Source: Melampsora larici-populina 98AG31 (taxonomy: Eukaryota > Basidiomycota > Pucciniomycetes > Pucciniales > Melampsoraceae). From it: a DNA stretch of 64,000 nucleotides. A model generated the notes under the pieces. The model did no database searches. It was not told where the DNA came from and saw only the letters and a list, made by a program, of their open reading frames with translations. The translations under genes and the position numbers were made by a program. Positions 38,829-51,295 of the stretch are shown here, in pieces. Position 1 is the stretch's first letter, and each line of letters opens with the position of its first letter. Location: the NCBI RefSeq assembly GCF_000204055.1, contig NW_006768781.1:515940-579939 (forward strand), written 5' to 3'.

Positions 38829-38917
38829 CAGTCAAACCGGAAAAGCTTGCCACCAATTCCCCGCCAATTTGCTCGAGTTTTGCGGGCAAAATCGGTCAAG
38901 CTTTTCCGGTTTGACTG
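38829..38917. mobile_element. 89-bp pogo/Tc1-like MITE
   Basis: Perfect inverted ends CAGTCAAACCGGAAAAGC plus TTG (21 bp) with TA on both sides (38827-38828 and 38918-38919). CAGTCAAACC is a common start in pogo-type elements. Only about 47 bp separates the arms, so the whole unit could fold into one hairpin. Confidence 0.85.
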
Positions 38918-39563
38918 TACAAAGGGAGATGTTTACTCACTCTGTAAGCTCGTTCCGGTCTCCCTTGGGCCTTGAATCCCTATCATAATCAAGATTCCTG
39001 CACGTCTTGAACATCAAGCACCGGTCAAATCCCGGAGTAAGATGACGTCAACCTTCATTTTGGGTGTTTATTTGTCACTTGGAAGTTGGTAAGGAGCGAC
39101 TTTGAATGTTCGATGTGTTGTTATATGCATGTTGATATGTACAGAAAAGTGGTAGGAAATGGCTCCTGATGGCTGACTCCGGGGATGGATTTTGCGTCAG
39201 AGTTCAATCAAATCTATATGTGTCATTATGGTGGAGGTGGTACTTGACTAGTTTTTGGCTTTGGCTTAGAAAGTTCAAAGCGTAAGCCACCTTAGAAAAC
39301 CAGTCTTGATTCTCTGGATGACCGAATTTGCCCATGCTCAAGCCTCACTTCTGGAGCTTAATCATCATCATCATGGCGATTTCGTAGCCGGTCGAAAGAT
39401 TAGATGTTCCTGTAAATGAATGTATCCACAAAGTCAAAAGTGCAGAGAATCACCAATTTAGGTTGAAGGTAAGATGTCCGAAACTAGCACCAATTTGACT
39501 CTCAATCAGACTTAACAAGCAACCAACCCATATGAGTTTCAAGCATGTTGGTTTTTCAGAAAG

Positions 39564-39623
39564 AAGGTGTTGAAAATATCCAAGGGATGTTTAAAGGTGT
39601 TGAACATATTTAAGGGATGTTTA
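39564..39623. repeat. 30-bp tandem pair
   Basis: AAGGTGTTGAA...AAGGGATGTTTA occurs twice head to tail, period 30 bp, with three mismatches. Confidence 0.8.
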
Positions 39624-40039
39624 GAAAACCGCATAGATCACACTAACCAGAAAAAACTTCTTAAGACAGATTCAGTCGTACATAGACCAAATGAAGATGG
39701 ACCATGTTGAGAAAATACCTGTGTACTTCAACTATGGAGATATAACCTTCATAGATACACGGAAACTCAGCTCATCAAGGGTATCTACGAGGTCATCATC
39801 ACAGGTTGCCTTCTTAAGTAGTGGATTGAGTTATGGTCATTGGCTCCTCGTACCTTTTAGTGTAAGATTTTTAAGCAAGATGCACTCTCAAAGTTATACA
39901 TTGGAAAACCAAAGCTTGTGAAAATAATTAAATAAAAGCAAACTTCCCATTGCAAGCAAAAGGTTAAAACACTAAATAAGATACATCTCGAGTGGATAAG
40001 ACATAAAGAAGAAACCAAACGATCAAAAGTGAATTAAAT

Positions 40040-41087
40040 TTATTCAACAATTGGACTTAACACATGATCAAAGATCAAAGTACCATGATAAAGTTCTTCT
40101 AACCTATCTCTTGTACGGTCCAAAACACTAAATGTATCCGAAAAAAAGCAAATAGGATAAAGTAAGTGATCTTAGATATTGGATTATAAGAAAACAAAGA
40201 ATTCAAACTGACTTTTGATGGATTCCTAGTGTACTTGAAACGGTCAAAACGTCTTTCCATTTCAAACCTGGATCTAAATCTTTCTTAACCAAACCTGGAT
40301 CTAAATCTTTCTGGATCGATGGATTCGAGTCTTTAAGTCGGATTTGTTTTGATTTTCGATTGACCGGATTCCTTGGTACATATTTAATAAGTTCGGTCAA
40401 GAGTGATTCGAAAGTAAGATGGATTTGATTTGAAATAGAATTCGATTGACTTTCATTCAACTCGAAATCGAAATCTTCATCATCCTTCAATAAGTTAGAT
40501 TTAATCTCATCTTTTTGAAAATAAAATCGATTTAATAATCCTATGATTTCTTCATTAAATGTCCATTCAGATTGAGGACAAGCTGATAAATTTAATGGCC
40601 AGAGTGTAAACGTTTTAGAATACATATCGTATGGTTCAGTATGGTTTCTTAGTTCATGATCCCATGTGATTAGTGAAGTTGATAGGTCTTTGGAGATCAG
40701 GTTGGATAGTTGTGCGATCGTATCTCTGTAATCTTTGGTACTTTTCTTGCCTTCATTGTAATGATTTAATAGAACTTGTATCTTTGAGTTCTTGTTTGAA
40801 ATGATATGAAGGTCTTGATCCTGTTCTTGTTGATCTTTTTCCTTTTCTAGTTCTTGTTGTTTTTGATTTGATTTGTATTTTGATTGAGTTGGAGTGATTT
40901 GATCTTGTTCTTGTTCTTGTTCTTCAGATTGAATTGTAGTGAATCTTGATAGTTGTTGTTGTTTTGATTGAGTTGGTGTTGATGGTGATGATGGTCTGGT
41001 GATTTTGATTGATTTTGATTTGTTTCTTGTGATTCTTTGTTTGGTTGATTTGGTTGTTAGTTCTTGTTCTGAATGTTTTCGTTTCAT
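40040..41087 (-). CDS. basic Gln/Glu-rich protein, possibly Rrn9-like Pol I factor
   Basis: Two exons, 41087-40213 and 40127-40040, total 963 nt in frame (320 aa). The N-terminus is Lys/Arg/Ser-rich (KSTKQRITRNKSKSIKITR), followed by Gln/Glu repeats. The conserved-looking core reads LSTSLITWDHELRN and FTLWPLNLSACPQSEWTFNE, then LLTELIKYVPRNP. The short last exon adds VLDRTRDRLEELYHG. The WPL core with helices and a final RTRDRLEELY segment reminded me of Rrn9-type RNA polymerase I initiation factors, but this is weak. The gene structure is well supported by the in-frame junction. Nuclear location is likely from the basic N-terminus. Confidence 0.7.
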
Positions 41088-41373
41088 TTTGTTTTTGACT
41101 GAGTTTGGTAATCGAATCTGAAACTGAAAACTGTTTGACTATTTTCAGTTAATCTCCAACTCCATGTCCAATTCCGATTCCGATTCCATGACCATGACCA
41201 TGTTGATGACCATCTCCATGGTTTGTGTAATCATTTGCCATCTCCAGGGCTGAGAGGGTTCTTCATATCTTCAATCCATTTAAGTTTCTTATCTCTTTCT
41301 CTTTCTTCTCTCTTTCATCCTCGCATTCACATTCACATTCACCCTCACCCTCACCAGTTACTCAATCAGCAAT
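41088..41373. promoter_or_regulatory. Divergent promoter region
   Basis: 286 bp separates two divergently transcribed genes, so they probably share this promoter. It has repeated ATTCCGATTCCG and CATGACCATG units and a pyrimidine-rich tract (41280-41335) leading into the LRR gene. Confidence 0.45.
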
Positions 41374-42595
41374 ATGTTATCTTCAAATCATCATCCATTC
41401 TCAGCATCTTATAAATCTCATTCATCTCAAATACCTTCTTTCTCAAAAGAACATTATACCTCTCCTCAACATCTTGAAAAGTTAAGTAGATCATCACAAT
41501 CTATCTCATCTCTTGACCATCACCAACCTATCACCAGTATCATCGCCAAAAAACCAAAGAGTTGTCATCATCAAGAAAGAAATTCAATCCATCTTAAACA
41601 TAGACCATCTAGTATCTTTTTCCCTGAACTTGTTTCGGCTCAAGATCGTGATTTCAATCGAGTCAAGACCATAATCCGAAAGGCTATTGCTAACCGCACA
41701 TTGGTTGTAGATCTTGCGTTGAGTTCAATTTCCATTCTCTTTCTTCTTTACCAAACTTAACTTACAAAGATTGCTTTCACTTTTTGATTTCAGTAATCAA
41801 TCTCTCTCTACGATTCCAAGTTGTATCAACGAACTTGAAGTCTTAACATCCACTTCACGCTTAGAAACAAAACCTAATGATCCACCCAACCCATCCATTC
41901 CAACTTCTCGTCATCGTACTTTAACTCGAGTTTCATCAGCACCTTCATCATTTCACAATTCATATACATCCAATCAATTCACAGGTTTGAATTTGATTTT
42001 ATCAAACAATCATTTAACGAACATCAAACCAATAATCACTAACCTGAAATCGATCACAAGACTTATTTTACGATCTAATCGAATCGAAATCATTCCAGAA
42101 GAAATTCAAGAATTAAATCAATTAATCGAATTAAACTTAACTAATAATCATCTAAAGTTCTTACCAAGTTCAATTCTTAATCTAATCCGAAATAATCATT
42201 GTCAGTTACTTCTTTCAGGTAATCCTTGGTACCCAAAACCTTTGAAAACTTTAAACCTTTCCAATCAAAGAATCGTTTCAGAACCCATCTATGATCCTCA
42301 AACTGATTCATTACAAAAAAGTTGTATCAGAAGAATCTGTGTAAATCAAAACACCGAAGAAGAACCAGTTTTGAAATCATTGACCATTCAAGATTTGAAT
42401 TCAGTTCGGTTACCTACCCCTTTAATTCATCAAATCTTAAACCCAATGGAATCCTTTTGGAAATGTGATGAGTGTAAAACTTTAAAAAATCATCAACCAA
42501 TCGAATGTTTTGAATGGATTGAAATCACTAAAGAAATCATTCCGATCCAATTCAAGTTTTGTCATCCCAGTTGTTTAAACCATTTCTTTACTTAA
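41374..42595 (+). CDS. leucine-rich repeat protein
   Basis: Two exons, 41374-41717 and 41794-42595, total 1146 nt (381 aa). The His/Ser-rich N-terminus leads into LRRs: LVVDLANQSLSTIPSCINEL, LNLILSNNHLTNIKP, LILRSNRIEIIPEEIQEL and LNLTNNHLKFLPSSILNL. The first LRR spans the splice junction and reads through cleanly, which supports the GTTGAG donor. The C-terminus has a paired-Cys segment, WKCDECKTLKNHQPIECFEW and FCHPSCLNHFF, that may bind zinc. Fungal proteins of this layout are mostly uncharacterised; a scaffold role is the usual inference for LRRs. Confidence 0.85.
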
Positions 42596-43286
42596 GTGAT
42601 GATTTATTATCACTCATCAAAAATTCAAGCATCCCTCTTGTTTCTTTCAAAAAAAAAACCTTTTGTTGTTGTTGTACATCTCCAAAGAATTTCTTTCCTT
42701 TTCCTTTCTGTATTTCTTCAATTCTGTACACTTTTGCTTAGAAAATATATCTATATCACATGTATCTGTTATTGTAAAATCAAGCATTCTTTTGCTTTAA
42801 ACTATCTGTTTATCGAATCCAAAAAAAACTCCAATGTACTATATTTTTTTCTTATAATCTTTCTCTTTGAAATTTATATCAACCTGACGCAAAATAAAAC
42901 TAGAGAATTTATAAAACTTTTGAAACTTCTTGGATGTTTGTGTAGGCATTTGTGTGGTGTTCATTGTTTAGATATCTGAGAGGACAGTTATCCAAACTTT
43001 TAGAAATCGAGCCAGCTTCAGCACCAGTGGCCACAAACTGTCACAGTGTTAGCTTTCCATTCGGTGACATTGGACAGTGACAGGTTGTGTATGTAACATA
43101 TGGGTTTAAAGAGGTTAGCCTATCACTCAAGAGTCAAACGGTAAACCGATCATCCACATCATCACGATTCACCACCTCATCACCATCACCACCACCATCC
43201 TCAAAGCAAATAAAATTAGAAACTTCAAATCAACTTCATCAATCAAACCTCAATCACAAACAACCGAAACGAAAAACTCATAGAAA
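42596..43286. other. Intergenic region
   Basis: AT-rich 3' region of the LRR gene followed by the LCL2 upstream region. The short frames here (such as 43087-43290) are low-complexity Ser/Pro and are not called. Confidence 0.4.
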
Positions 43287-43875
43287 ATGATCAAATCAAT
43301 CATAACAATCTTTTTGATTTTCTTAACATATCAAACTAAATCACAATTCGGTAATATCTTCGAAGTAAATTTCTAATCCAAAATCCATTCATTTATCTTA
43401 ATATATATGTTGACTCATTTATCTTTTTTTGTTATATAGCAATTCTTTAATCAAGGAAATGAAGAATCTCATCATCATCATCATCATCATGAACATCAAA
43501 CAGGTTCATCTTCATCAGATAAACTTCGACAAGTTTCTGAAAAATCAATTTGTTCAAATTACCTTTGTCCAACGTACGTCAAACACCATGATTTCCTAAA
43601 ACCTTTTCTCCTTTTTCTGAAATCCAAAATCGAAAATCCAAAGAAACATATCTTTCTAATGATCTGTTTTTTTTTTCTTTCGGTTGGGGTGGGTATATTT
43701 TTTTTGTAGATCATTTGAATGTGTTTCAAAACCCGTCGATTGTCCTTGTCCAGATCTAGAAGATATCAAATGTTTAATTAATGATTCATCGAGTTCTGAA
43801 CCCATCACTTTTCTTTGTACTCGTTCTCCTGGTTGTAGTAGGGTTGAAGAAGCTCTTAAACTTAAGATTCAGTAA
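43287..43875 (+). CDS. LCL2: long chronological lifespan protein 2 homologue (secreted, ER)
   Basis: Three exons, 43287-43364, 43440-43573 and 43710-43875, total 378 nt (125 aa). Signal peptide MIKSIITIFLIFLTYQTKS is followed by QFGNIFEQFFNQGNE, a seven-His run, and the Cys-rich core CSNYLCPTSFECVSKPVDCP then CPDLEDIKCL. The conserved cysteine spacing and the KPVDCPCP motif identify the Lcl2 family. Budding-yeast Lcl2 is linked to ER-associated degradation and lifespan; the molecular role is not settled. A further Cys pair lies near the end (FLCTRSPGCSRVEEALKLK). Donor GTAAAT after GAA keeps the frame; the nearer GGTAAT site does not. Confidence 0.9.
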
Positions 43876-44139
43876 TTTGGATTTCACTTTCATCAGTTTA
43901 GATTTACTTGTGAGGCGAGGGTTGAGATCAATAGTTTGGTATCATGCAGATGCAATTTAGATGGGTTCTTTATTTATCTTTGGTCTCAACCTATATCACA
44001 AAGAGTCTGCAATTCATTGCCATCATTGTACATCTATTCTAGTCATCACTTGTAAAATACCCATCTGGAAAGATTCACACGTTTCAAACTTGGTCAATCA
44101 AGAACCAAGATGAACAACAACAAAAAACCGTCGTCATCA

Positions 44140-45579
44140 TTACATCCTCATGTTACCCATCCCTTTAGTCACTCCTCCTAGACCACCGGATTGAAGGTTC
44201 CAAATCACTACCTTTCCATCTACCCCACTCGTACTAACTTGATTCACCGAACCCGAAGCCCCTGAAAAAGGTCGAATGCTAGTGATCGTATTAGAATGAA
44301 CTGTATCGACTCCTGCACGATTGCCTCCAGCTACGGCTCCACCTGATGGTCCAGTCACACCACGTGAATCAGCAGCTCTGAATAAATTAAACGCTTCATT
44401 ATTCAGTCGACCGATCCCTCCAGCCGGATTCCCTCCACGTTGTTGTTGAGCCGATCCACCTCCTTTCTGTTCATCTAAACTCTTGACTTGTTGCCAACCA
44501 TTTCCTTGATCACCCGAGAACAAAACCGGTTGACAATCATGACCAGCCGTCACAAAGACATCCTCGGTACAGAAACAGAGTGAAAGGAGTGGTAAGCTAG
44601 CTAGTTTGATCGTCCAGATGGCTGATGGAGGTTGATCTGCTCCAGAAGGATAAACGACTGTGACGGTAGCATCATGAGAAACGAAGGCTAGAGCATCACC
44701 ACTAGGAGAAAAGGCGACATCGTGAACCCAACCACCAGCCGGAGATCCGAAATCGCCACAAACCGTATTAAAAGGTAATCTTTCACCCCATTTATTCGGT
44801 GCAGGTTTACTATCTACTCCTTTGATAAATGCACTGAACACACGACAACGACCATCAGCAGCACCAGAAGCGAGTAAGACGGAATTCGGATGCCAATCTA
44901 AAGCCAAGACGGTCGATCTTAAAGGTTTCTTGATATGTTTTGCAACCCACCAATTCGATTCATGATCATATTGACAAACTGCAATGGTACGAGAACCAGA
45001 ACCGACGGCAAATTTTTGTTCATCTGGTGACCATTTTACTACAGTAGCTGATCGATTCAAACGTAACAAAACTAAGGTTGGATGCCATCTTGCTTTGGAT
45101 GATGGATCTAATGGATCGATTTCGTAATTCCAAACATATGCATTACGGTCTTGTGAAGCTGTAACGATTTGGTTTCGGTTTGGTGCCCAATCTATTGAGG
45201 TGACTACTTTATCATGCTAAAGAAAAGATCAAGTTTGAGTACAGATTAGTCTTGATAGATTGAATTCTCAAATCAAAGTAGAATTCGAATTCGTGTAGAT
45301 AGTAGAAAGTAAACTTACATCTGTAAGGGTTTCAGTTAAAGACCAGCCAGATCCTGATTTCGAATAAAGTTTCACTTCATTTGTATTTTCACAAACCGAA
45401 AGTTCTTATAATCGATCAAAAAAAAAAGACGTATGATCAATAACTAATCGGATCATGAATAGGTGTTTTCCCAAAAAAAAGAGACGTCAGAAGAAACCAA
45501 GAGACTGACGAGATCGATCTGCATTAAAGGCATGAGCAGTAATAGCTGTTGTACTGAGTTGATTGACTTGTACTGCCAT
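44140..45579 (-). CDS. ARC40: Arp2/3 complex subunit 1 (ARPC1, WD40)
   Basis: Three exons, 45579-45510, 45404-45319 and 45216-44140, total 1233 nt (410 aa). Starts MAVQVNQLSTTAITAHAFNA. WD40 repeats are visible throughout: LSVCENTNEVKLYSKSGSGW, HDKVVTSIDWAPNRNQIVTA, SQDRNAYVW, ATVVKWSPDEQKFAVGSGSR, LDWHPNSVLLASGAADGRCR and WVHDVAFSPSGDALAFVSHD. A Gly/Gln-rich insert (EQKGGGSAQQQRGG) precedes the last blade, which ends GVDGKVVIWNLQSG. It is the propeller subunit of the seven-protein complex that nucleates branched actin at cortical patches. Length is close to the yeast and animal proteins. Symbol uses the yeast name. Confidence 0.95.
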
Positions 45580-46975
45580 GATCGATGAAGGGTTGGTTTT
45601 GTTGTTCTTTGTTCTTTGAAGGGAGGACTCTAGCAGTCTACTACCCAAAGTGAAGATGTGAGGATTGCTTCAGGTTCGATTGATCGATCACCATTAGAAG
45701 AGAAGAGTCAACAAGACAGACTGATGATGATATAATGAACCCGATCAGATCGGGTCTTGTGTCGAGCCCCGAGGGTGACAGGCCCGACTCCTCATTGTCA
45801 CAGTCTTGGAATTTGTTTAAGATCACACAATTCAAATATGAATGAGTCTTTTGATACGCTCATCATTAGGATTTGATAGCGGACATCAACTATACTGACA
45901 AGAGCTAATTAACTTTGTGATGAGATTTCCACACAAAAAACAAAAGATCTTTCGGACATAATCAAATGAGGTTTTCAAGAGTTTTAAATCCATATTTCTG
46001 AATAAAGCTGTTATGAAGATTGAAATCAATTCAAAGATATCATAAATCTTCATACATTCACAATAAAGATATAAGTAAAAGATTTTTATTCAAGTGATTT
46101 TTTTTGGTGAGTCTTGGTAATTGAAACATTGGAATGATCTTGAAGGAGTCCTTGATGGTGATTTTATCAGTCTAATTCTCATATTAATATTCTGATAAAG
46201 TTGATCAGCAATGGAAGAATCGAAGTCCATTTCTAAATCAACTTGTTCATGATCTTGGACACGCTTTTGCACAAGATTTTGATCACTATGTATCTTCCAC
46301 ACTACTACTTCATACATCAGCTTACATAATTTATTACAAAGATAGAGAAAGATAGAAAGGATATGAGTCTATGACTGTATAGACACAAATATAAAAACAA
46401 TACAAAAATTTTTAGATCTTTATATCATCCAAAAATTGAGCTGGGTTTTTTTACTTTAAACCAAGATCTCATATCAATCATACAATACATAATGAGAAAG
46501 AAAAATCAAAAGGAAAAAAGAGTTTGGAAGTTTAAACAAAGATGAAATTTTGCCGATGAACCCTAGAGAAATAAGTAAGCCATGATGAGAATGAGATATA
46601 GAGACTAAAGAAAAAAACCAAAGTATACAGATTTATAAAAAAATGTAAGTTTGAGTTGGTAAGAAAAAAATTGTGAAGAATTGGACGTGAAATTTCAGAA
46701 AAAGAAGAAAAATCGACTGTGAACCCGAGAGAAATAAGTAAGCTACATAGAGAGCTATAGGAACCAAAAAAAACAAAGTATACTGTTACAGAATTTAAAT
46801 AATGAAGGTCCGCGTTGGATTTGATTCAGATTTGGATTGATTGGAAAAAGAGATTTGAAAAAGGTGATCATGAACAGAAATTCACTTGAAGGTTTTGAAA
46901 CGCAAGGATGAATAGAAAGACAATGATGACAAAAGTCAATTTTATAAAAAAAACTTCGCTAGAAAGTTGGGTTGA
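45580..46975. other. Intergenic region
   Basis: 1.4 kb, AT-rich. A block CGAGAGAAATAAGTAAGC recurs in variant form (about 46562 and 46727) with similar surroundings, so a diverged direct repeat of about 165-bp spacing is present. No gene is supported. Confidence 0.4.
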
Positions 46976-48429
46976 TTAAATCATGGGATCGGAATTCGGT
47001 GGTTTTTCTATTGGATAACTGGAATGAATTTCTTGAAATGAAACCTTTTCGTCTTGATTCAAAAATTGATATGAAGTTGATGAAGAGAAGTTCGATTGTT
47101 GATTCCAGATGATCTTAAGGGATTTGAATAATTTAAGAAAACTCTTTAGTTTTGGAAATTGGAGACTGAGTTGATTGAATTGATCATTTAATGCAAAGTG
47201 AGGTTGATTTTGAATGAGAATTGATGGAATCCAAAGTTGATCGTCTTCTTCACTTAATCCTAATTCGAGATCGAATTCTTTCCTTTCTTTTTGAAACATT
47301 TGATGATTCCATTTGAACTCCTCAAGTTGAGTGAGGTGAATCATTATTGGGGTTTGATTGATTAAAACTTCATCTGGTCTATCAATTGTTTTGTTTCTCT
47401 TGATGGTGTTGAATGATTTGATGATAAACTGTACATGTCAAGAACCCTCAGTCAGGTCAGTATGCGTATTTCTTTGGAAAAAGATATGAAAGTGATAAGT
47501 AAAACTTACGTTGGTGACTGGAACGAAAAAGTTAAGTGTAAGTAAGATCAAAAAGATTTCCATCAAATAGAAATAACCTAAAATGATAAGTGAGCTATGT
47601 TTTTTTATAAACACACAACAAAGTTGACAAAACAAGATAAGTAACATGTTCATTCATAAAATAGCAAATCAACAAAGGCTTAGAATACTTACGTTAGAGA
47701 CGAAAAATAAAGTAAGGGTGAAGTCTTTGAACAAGTAGTCGAATTCAATATCAATAAATTCCCCATCAAAAACCAAACCCACGAGATAGTTTTCAAAAAA
47801 TCATAGAGAAGTTGTAGATAAAAATGATATTCGAACTCATGATCATCATCATCATTAGAATCATTAGAATCTTGATTGATGCCTGATTGTTTGAATTCAA
47901 TGAAATTAAAATAAACTTTGATTGGAAGAGTTAACGAAATTTTCATCAAGTACATCGTTAAGTATATTTTCAATGGTTGATCACAATTTTGAGCTTTAGT
48001 TAAGATCAAAATCACTAAAAAGCTTATCATTTGAAATAAGTCAAAGACTATTAAACTTGAGATCTGAAACGTTGTTCTCAAATTATTAAGCGAAGAAAAA
48101 AAATTATATAGCTTAGAAATCATTAACTTTGATTTGATTTTGTTTAAGAATCTTGTGTTCGAATCAGGTGTTATAGATGTGATGAATTCTGAAGTATTTA
48201 TGATTTCTTTGGTTGTTTGAGGTCGAGTGAATGAGAATGACATGATGTTTTTATTCTTCAAAAAGGCTATAAAGACGAAGATGTCAAGGTAAAAGAGTTT
48301 ATCGATTAGAATTCTGTCTACGAATGAACAGGTATCGAGAAGAAATGAATGGATGGTCGAAGTTATATTTAAATACACTGGTGAGTGAGAGGTTAACGAT
48401 GAGATAATCAGCTGAAGAGAATCGATCAA
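46976..48429 (-). CDS. multi-pass membrane protein of unknown function
   Basis: A large exon from ATG 48429 to about 47695 encodes MIDSLQLIISSLTSHSPVYL, two or more hydrophobic spans (LIVFDLFQMISFLVILILT, TISWVWFLMGNLLIL), an acidic Asp/Asn tract, and a conserved-looking LNSTTCSKTSPLLYFSSLT. A second exon (about 47585-47519) encodes YFYLMEIFLILLTLNFFVPV, and a third (from about 47432) a polar tail ending at 46976. The layout recalls fungal membrane RING proteins, where a TCxxxSPxLY segment precedes later spans, but no RING is present. The first junction does not keep frame with the only good GT..AG pair, so either a splice site is misread or the gene carries a frameshift. Confidence 0.6.
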
Positions 48430-51290
48430 GTATCATGGATGAAGTGGATTAGGTCATTCAAGATTAGCTCATCATGAAGTTTGACAATTGATGAGATCAT
48501 CAATCCTATGAGTTTGTATCCATTAACTGATGTTTCATAAATCATTATCAGGTAAATTAAAATTAACTTATCAGGTAACTTCGCTAATTTGATCACAACT
48601 TGAACTTATTCACAGCTTTATACTTACACTCATGACTTAACAATGGCACTGAAGTCAACCGCTGATTATCTATTCAAGTCCTAAATAGTGATCAAAAGTA
48701 AGGAATACGTTACGAGCTCGGCCTGGCACAGGTGAGCTGGCGTTTACAAAACAAGGTCTAATGCTTGATACACAACAAAGGGAAGTTTTGATCGAGGGCG
48801 GTTAGAGGGTGTAGCTAGTGCTGTGGCGTTTAAATTGTTCTTTGTTTTGTAGACGTTTTTCCTTGAGGAGAAGTCATAAGTTACAAATAGAACGCAGCAG
48901 CACAGAAGATCAAAGCTTGCGTCGAGTCAAAAATCATGGGAGAGGGTTATCGACCTGCAGCTCAACTCAATCGATGTATTTTCTGGGGCTATTGACAATT
49001 GTCCTATGTTATGGAATCCCTATCTCCAATGATGGGGGTCATTACTAGTGATCATCGAATTCAGATCTATCGGTTAAAGCTTTTATCACTGATAGAATTT
49101 TAATCCTATCTTGGCGCACGTAAGTTGGGAGTCACTTGGTGTTGTTTTTTTATGTGCGAAATTGCTTGAATTATGGCCATCTAGTCGGAACTCAGAGTTT
49201 GCAGTGTCTATTGATTTTTATATCCTTTGACTATCAGTTTTACAGAAGAACCTCCACAGACTTAGCTTTGATACTCGTCCGCAATCTTATAGAGGTAAAA
49301 CTCAGCATTCCAAGTGCTTGATCGGTTCACAAATGGCAGCCTTCAACTGTAGACCGCCATTCGGTGGCATTCCTATTGCGATTATTTTTGAAAAACTTTC
49401 TATCTGTTACCTTATTTGTCCTTTGATCAATCCATATTTTCGATTCCCTTCCGCCCTTATCGCGATGACTTGATTTGCTTTTATGGTGGTTATCTGTCAA
49501 CTCAGTTTTTTGTTCGATTGTTCAAGCCTTCAAGCCTTTCTGCTTTGTATTTTTCATTTCATGTCCTTGTGTTTTTAATCTTTTCTATATTTCTGTTGCA
49601 CTGTCTCGTAAGTTGTCTTATGGTCATCGTGCGGGTGTCTCTTTTTTTTTGGTTATTTCGGTCTTCTTGTGTTTTTTCCGACGGGTTTTCATTTATGCCA
49701 GCTAGTCACTCCGTGGGATGTTGTCTATTTCACAGGACATTCCCTTGGAAATCAGCATTGGGAAATTTATCCAGAACTGTTCCATTTCCTTGTAAAGACC
49801 GAGTTTTCGTGACTTTGCATCTCTTTCGCTAAAGGGTGTCCCAGCCGTTGTTTTCGGATTTGTTTTTCATATCCGCGGTATTCCACCTTTCAGGGGAAAG
49901 CGCAGAAAAAGCTAATCACAGGGCCTGAGGTTGAATCAGGTCGAATCTACGATGGACGAGAGAGGAGGGTGGAGGACAAACCTCAAACCCCGAAACACAA
50001 ACCTGTATTGCCCTGTACAGATACTCGATTTTCGAGTAACTCTCATCAGACCTCACCATAACATCAGAGAAAGCATCTAGACGATGCCAAAGACGATTCC
50101 AGACGGCTCCTGATTGAGAATGCCGTTGAGCCATTGGATCGAAGCAAAAAGTAAGTCTTCAGATGACCAAAAACAATTCAAAATCGAGGTGATAAGTAAT
50201 AACTATGGATTCTTTTGACTTTTTATCGAACAAAAAGATTAGCTTTGAAAAATTATCATCTTTCACTTTTCATCACAGACAAATATCAATCAATATTTGT
50301 CTCACCTTCTCTACATCAATCAGTATAATCAAAATGGAAGCTATATTCAATGGAATACATCATTTTTGTACGAGATCTGTAGATGAGAGTAGGCATGCAA
50401 AATTAAAAATCTGTCTTTTTGCTTCACATTATTCTCCACAAGAAGATGATTAAGACATTCAAGTTTCCAACTTTACAAAGACTGCTTAGATTGGAATTTG
50501 GATCACATGATTGTTACAGTCTGTCATAATCCAAAAGATCAGCCTTAGGAAGAGATGGTAGAGAAGGTGATCAGACTCACCTTGAAGATAGTAAAAATCC
50601 CAAAGTTTCAATCCAATGCGAGAATTTTCAATTCATCATTGATGTCTAAACAATGATCAGAAAAAGACCTAAGTGTAGACATCGAATCCAAAAGACTATT
50701 TGGATTTGAAGCAACGAATTGAAGTTCAACAGCTTGTGGAACAATGTATATAAAAAGGGTCCGCATATTCAAATGCGCTAATTTCATGTCTTTCTCTCCT
50801 GCTCTGCTCATAAAACACAAATTTGAATGTTTTGTATTATAAGATCAAATCAATTAAACTTGTGATTGATTCATGTATGTATGTTGTTTTTTTAAAAATT
50901 TGCTGAGTGACGTTGTTTGGAATTCCCAATGCATTTATTCCTTCATTGTTGGAGTTGAAAACAGCATAGTTTGGTTTATGTTTGAGACTTTGGCATTTAG
51001 GGTACTCAAAGTAAGTATGCACACGTGCATGCTTTTCTGTACATACTTTTTTGTAATTTTTTTGGCGGGGAAAAAAAAACTATGTTTGGGTCCAGGTTTG
51101 AGGACACCACACATACTTTCCCCAATATCACCTACTTCCATCATGCCTCGTCCTGGCTGAAGGCAAGAAATATCCAAGGATCTTGCTCAAGCCTCTGCAC
51201 AGGTCTTATCTGTGCTCCATTCCACTGCGCAACCGCCGTCTGATTTTGTTTTATACACCTGCCTTCACCTCAATTTGATAACTACTACGA
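48430..51290. other. Long region without recognised genes
   Basis: Short frames on both strands have no domain and biased composition. A frame at 49916-50134 (minus; MAQRHSQSGAVWNRLWHRLD) is the only one that reads like a globular protein, but no continuation was found. A near-palindrome GTATGCACACGTGCATGC lies at 51015-51032. Confidence 0.4.
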
Positions 51291-51295
51291 CCTCA

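Larger units (their letters stand above)
38200..40039. other. Intergenic region between the HSF upstream and the Rrn9-like gene
   Basis: No gene recognised. Contains a small MITE and a 30-bp tandem pair, listed separately. Confidence 0.4.

Noticed and set aside
43087..43290. Ser/Pro-rich frame ahead of LCL2
   Set aside because: Ends at the LCL2 start and is low complexity; likely leader sequence.
49416..49832. 138-codon Phe-rich plus-strand frame
   Set aside because: Looks membrane-like only because of T-rich DNA; no spaced spans or motifs.
50873..51243. Short overlapping frames before the Harbinger relic
   Set aside because: No family features, antisense pair, probable transposon non-coding end.
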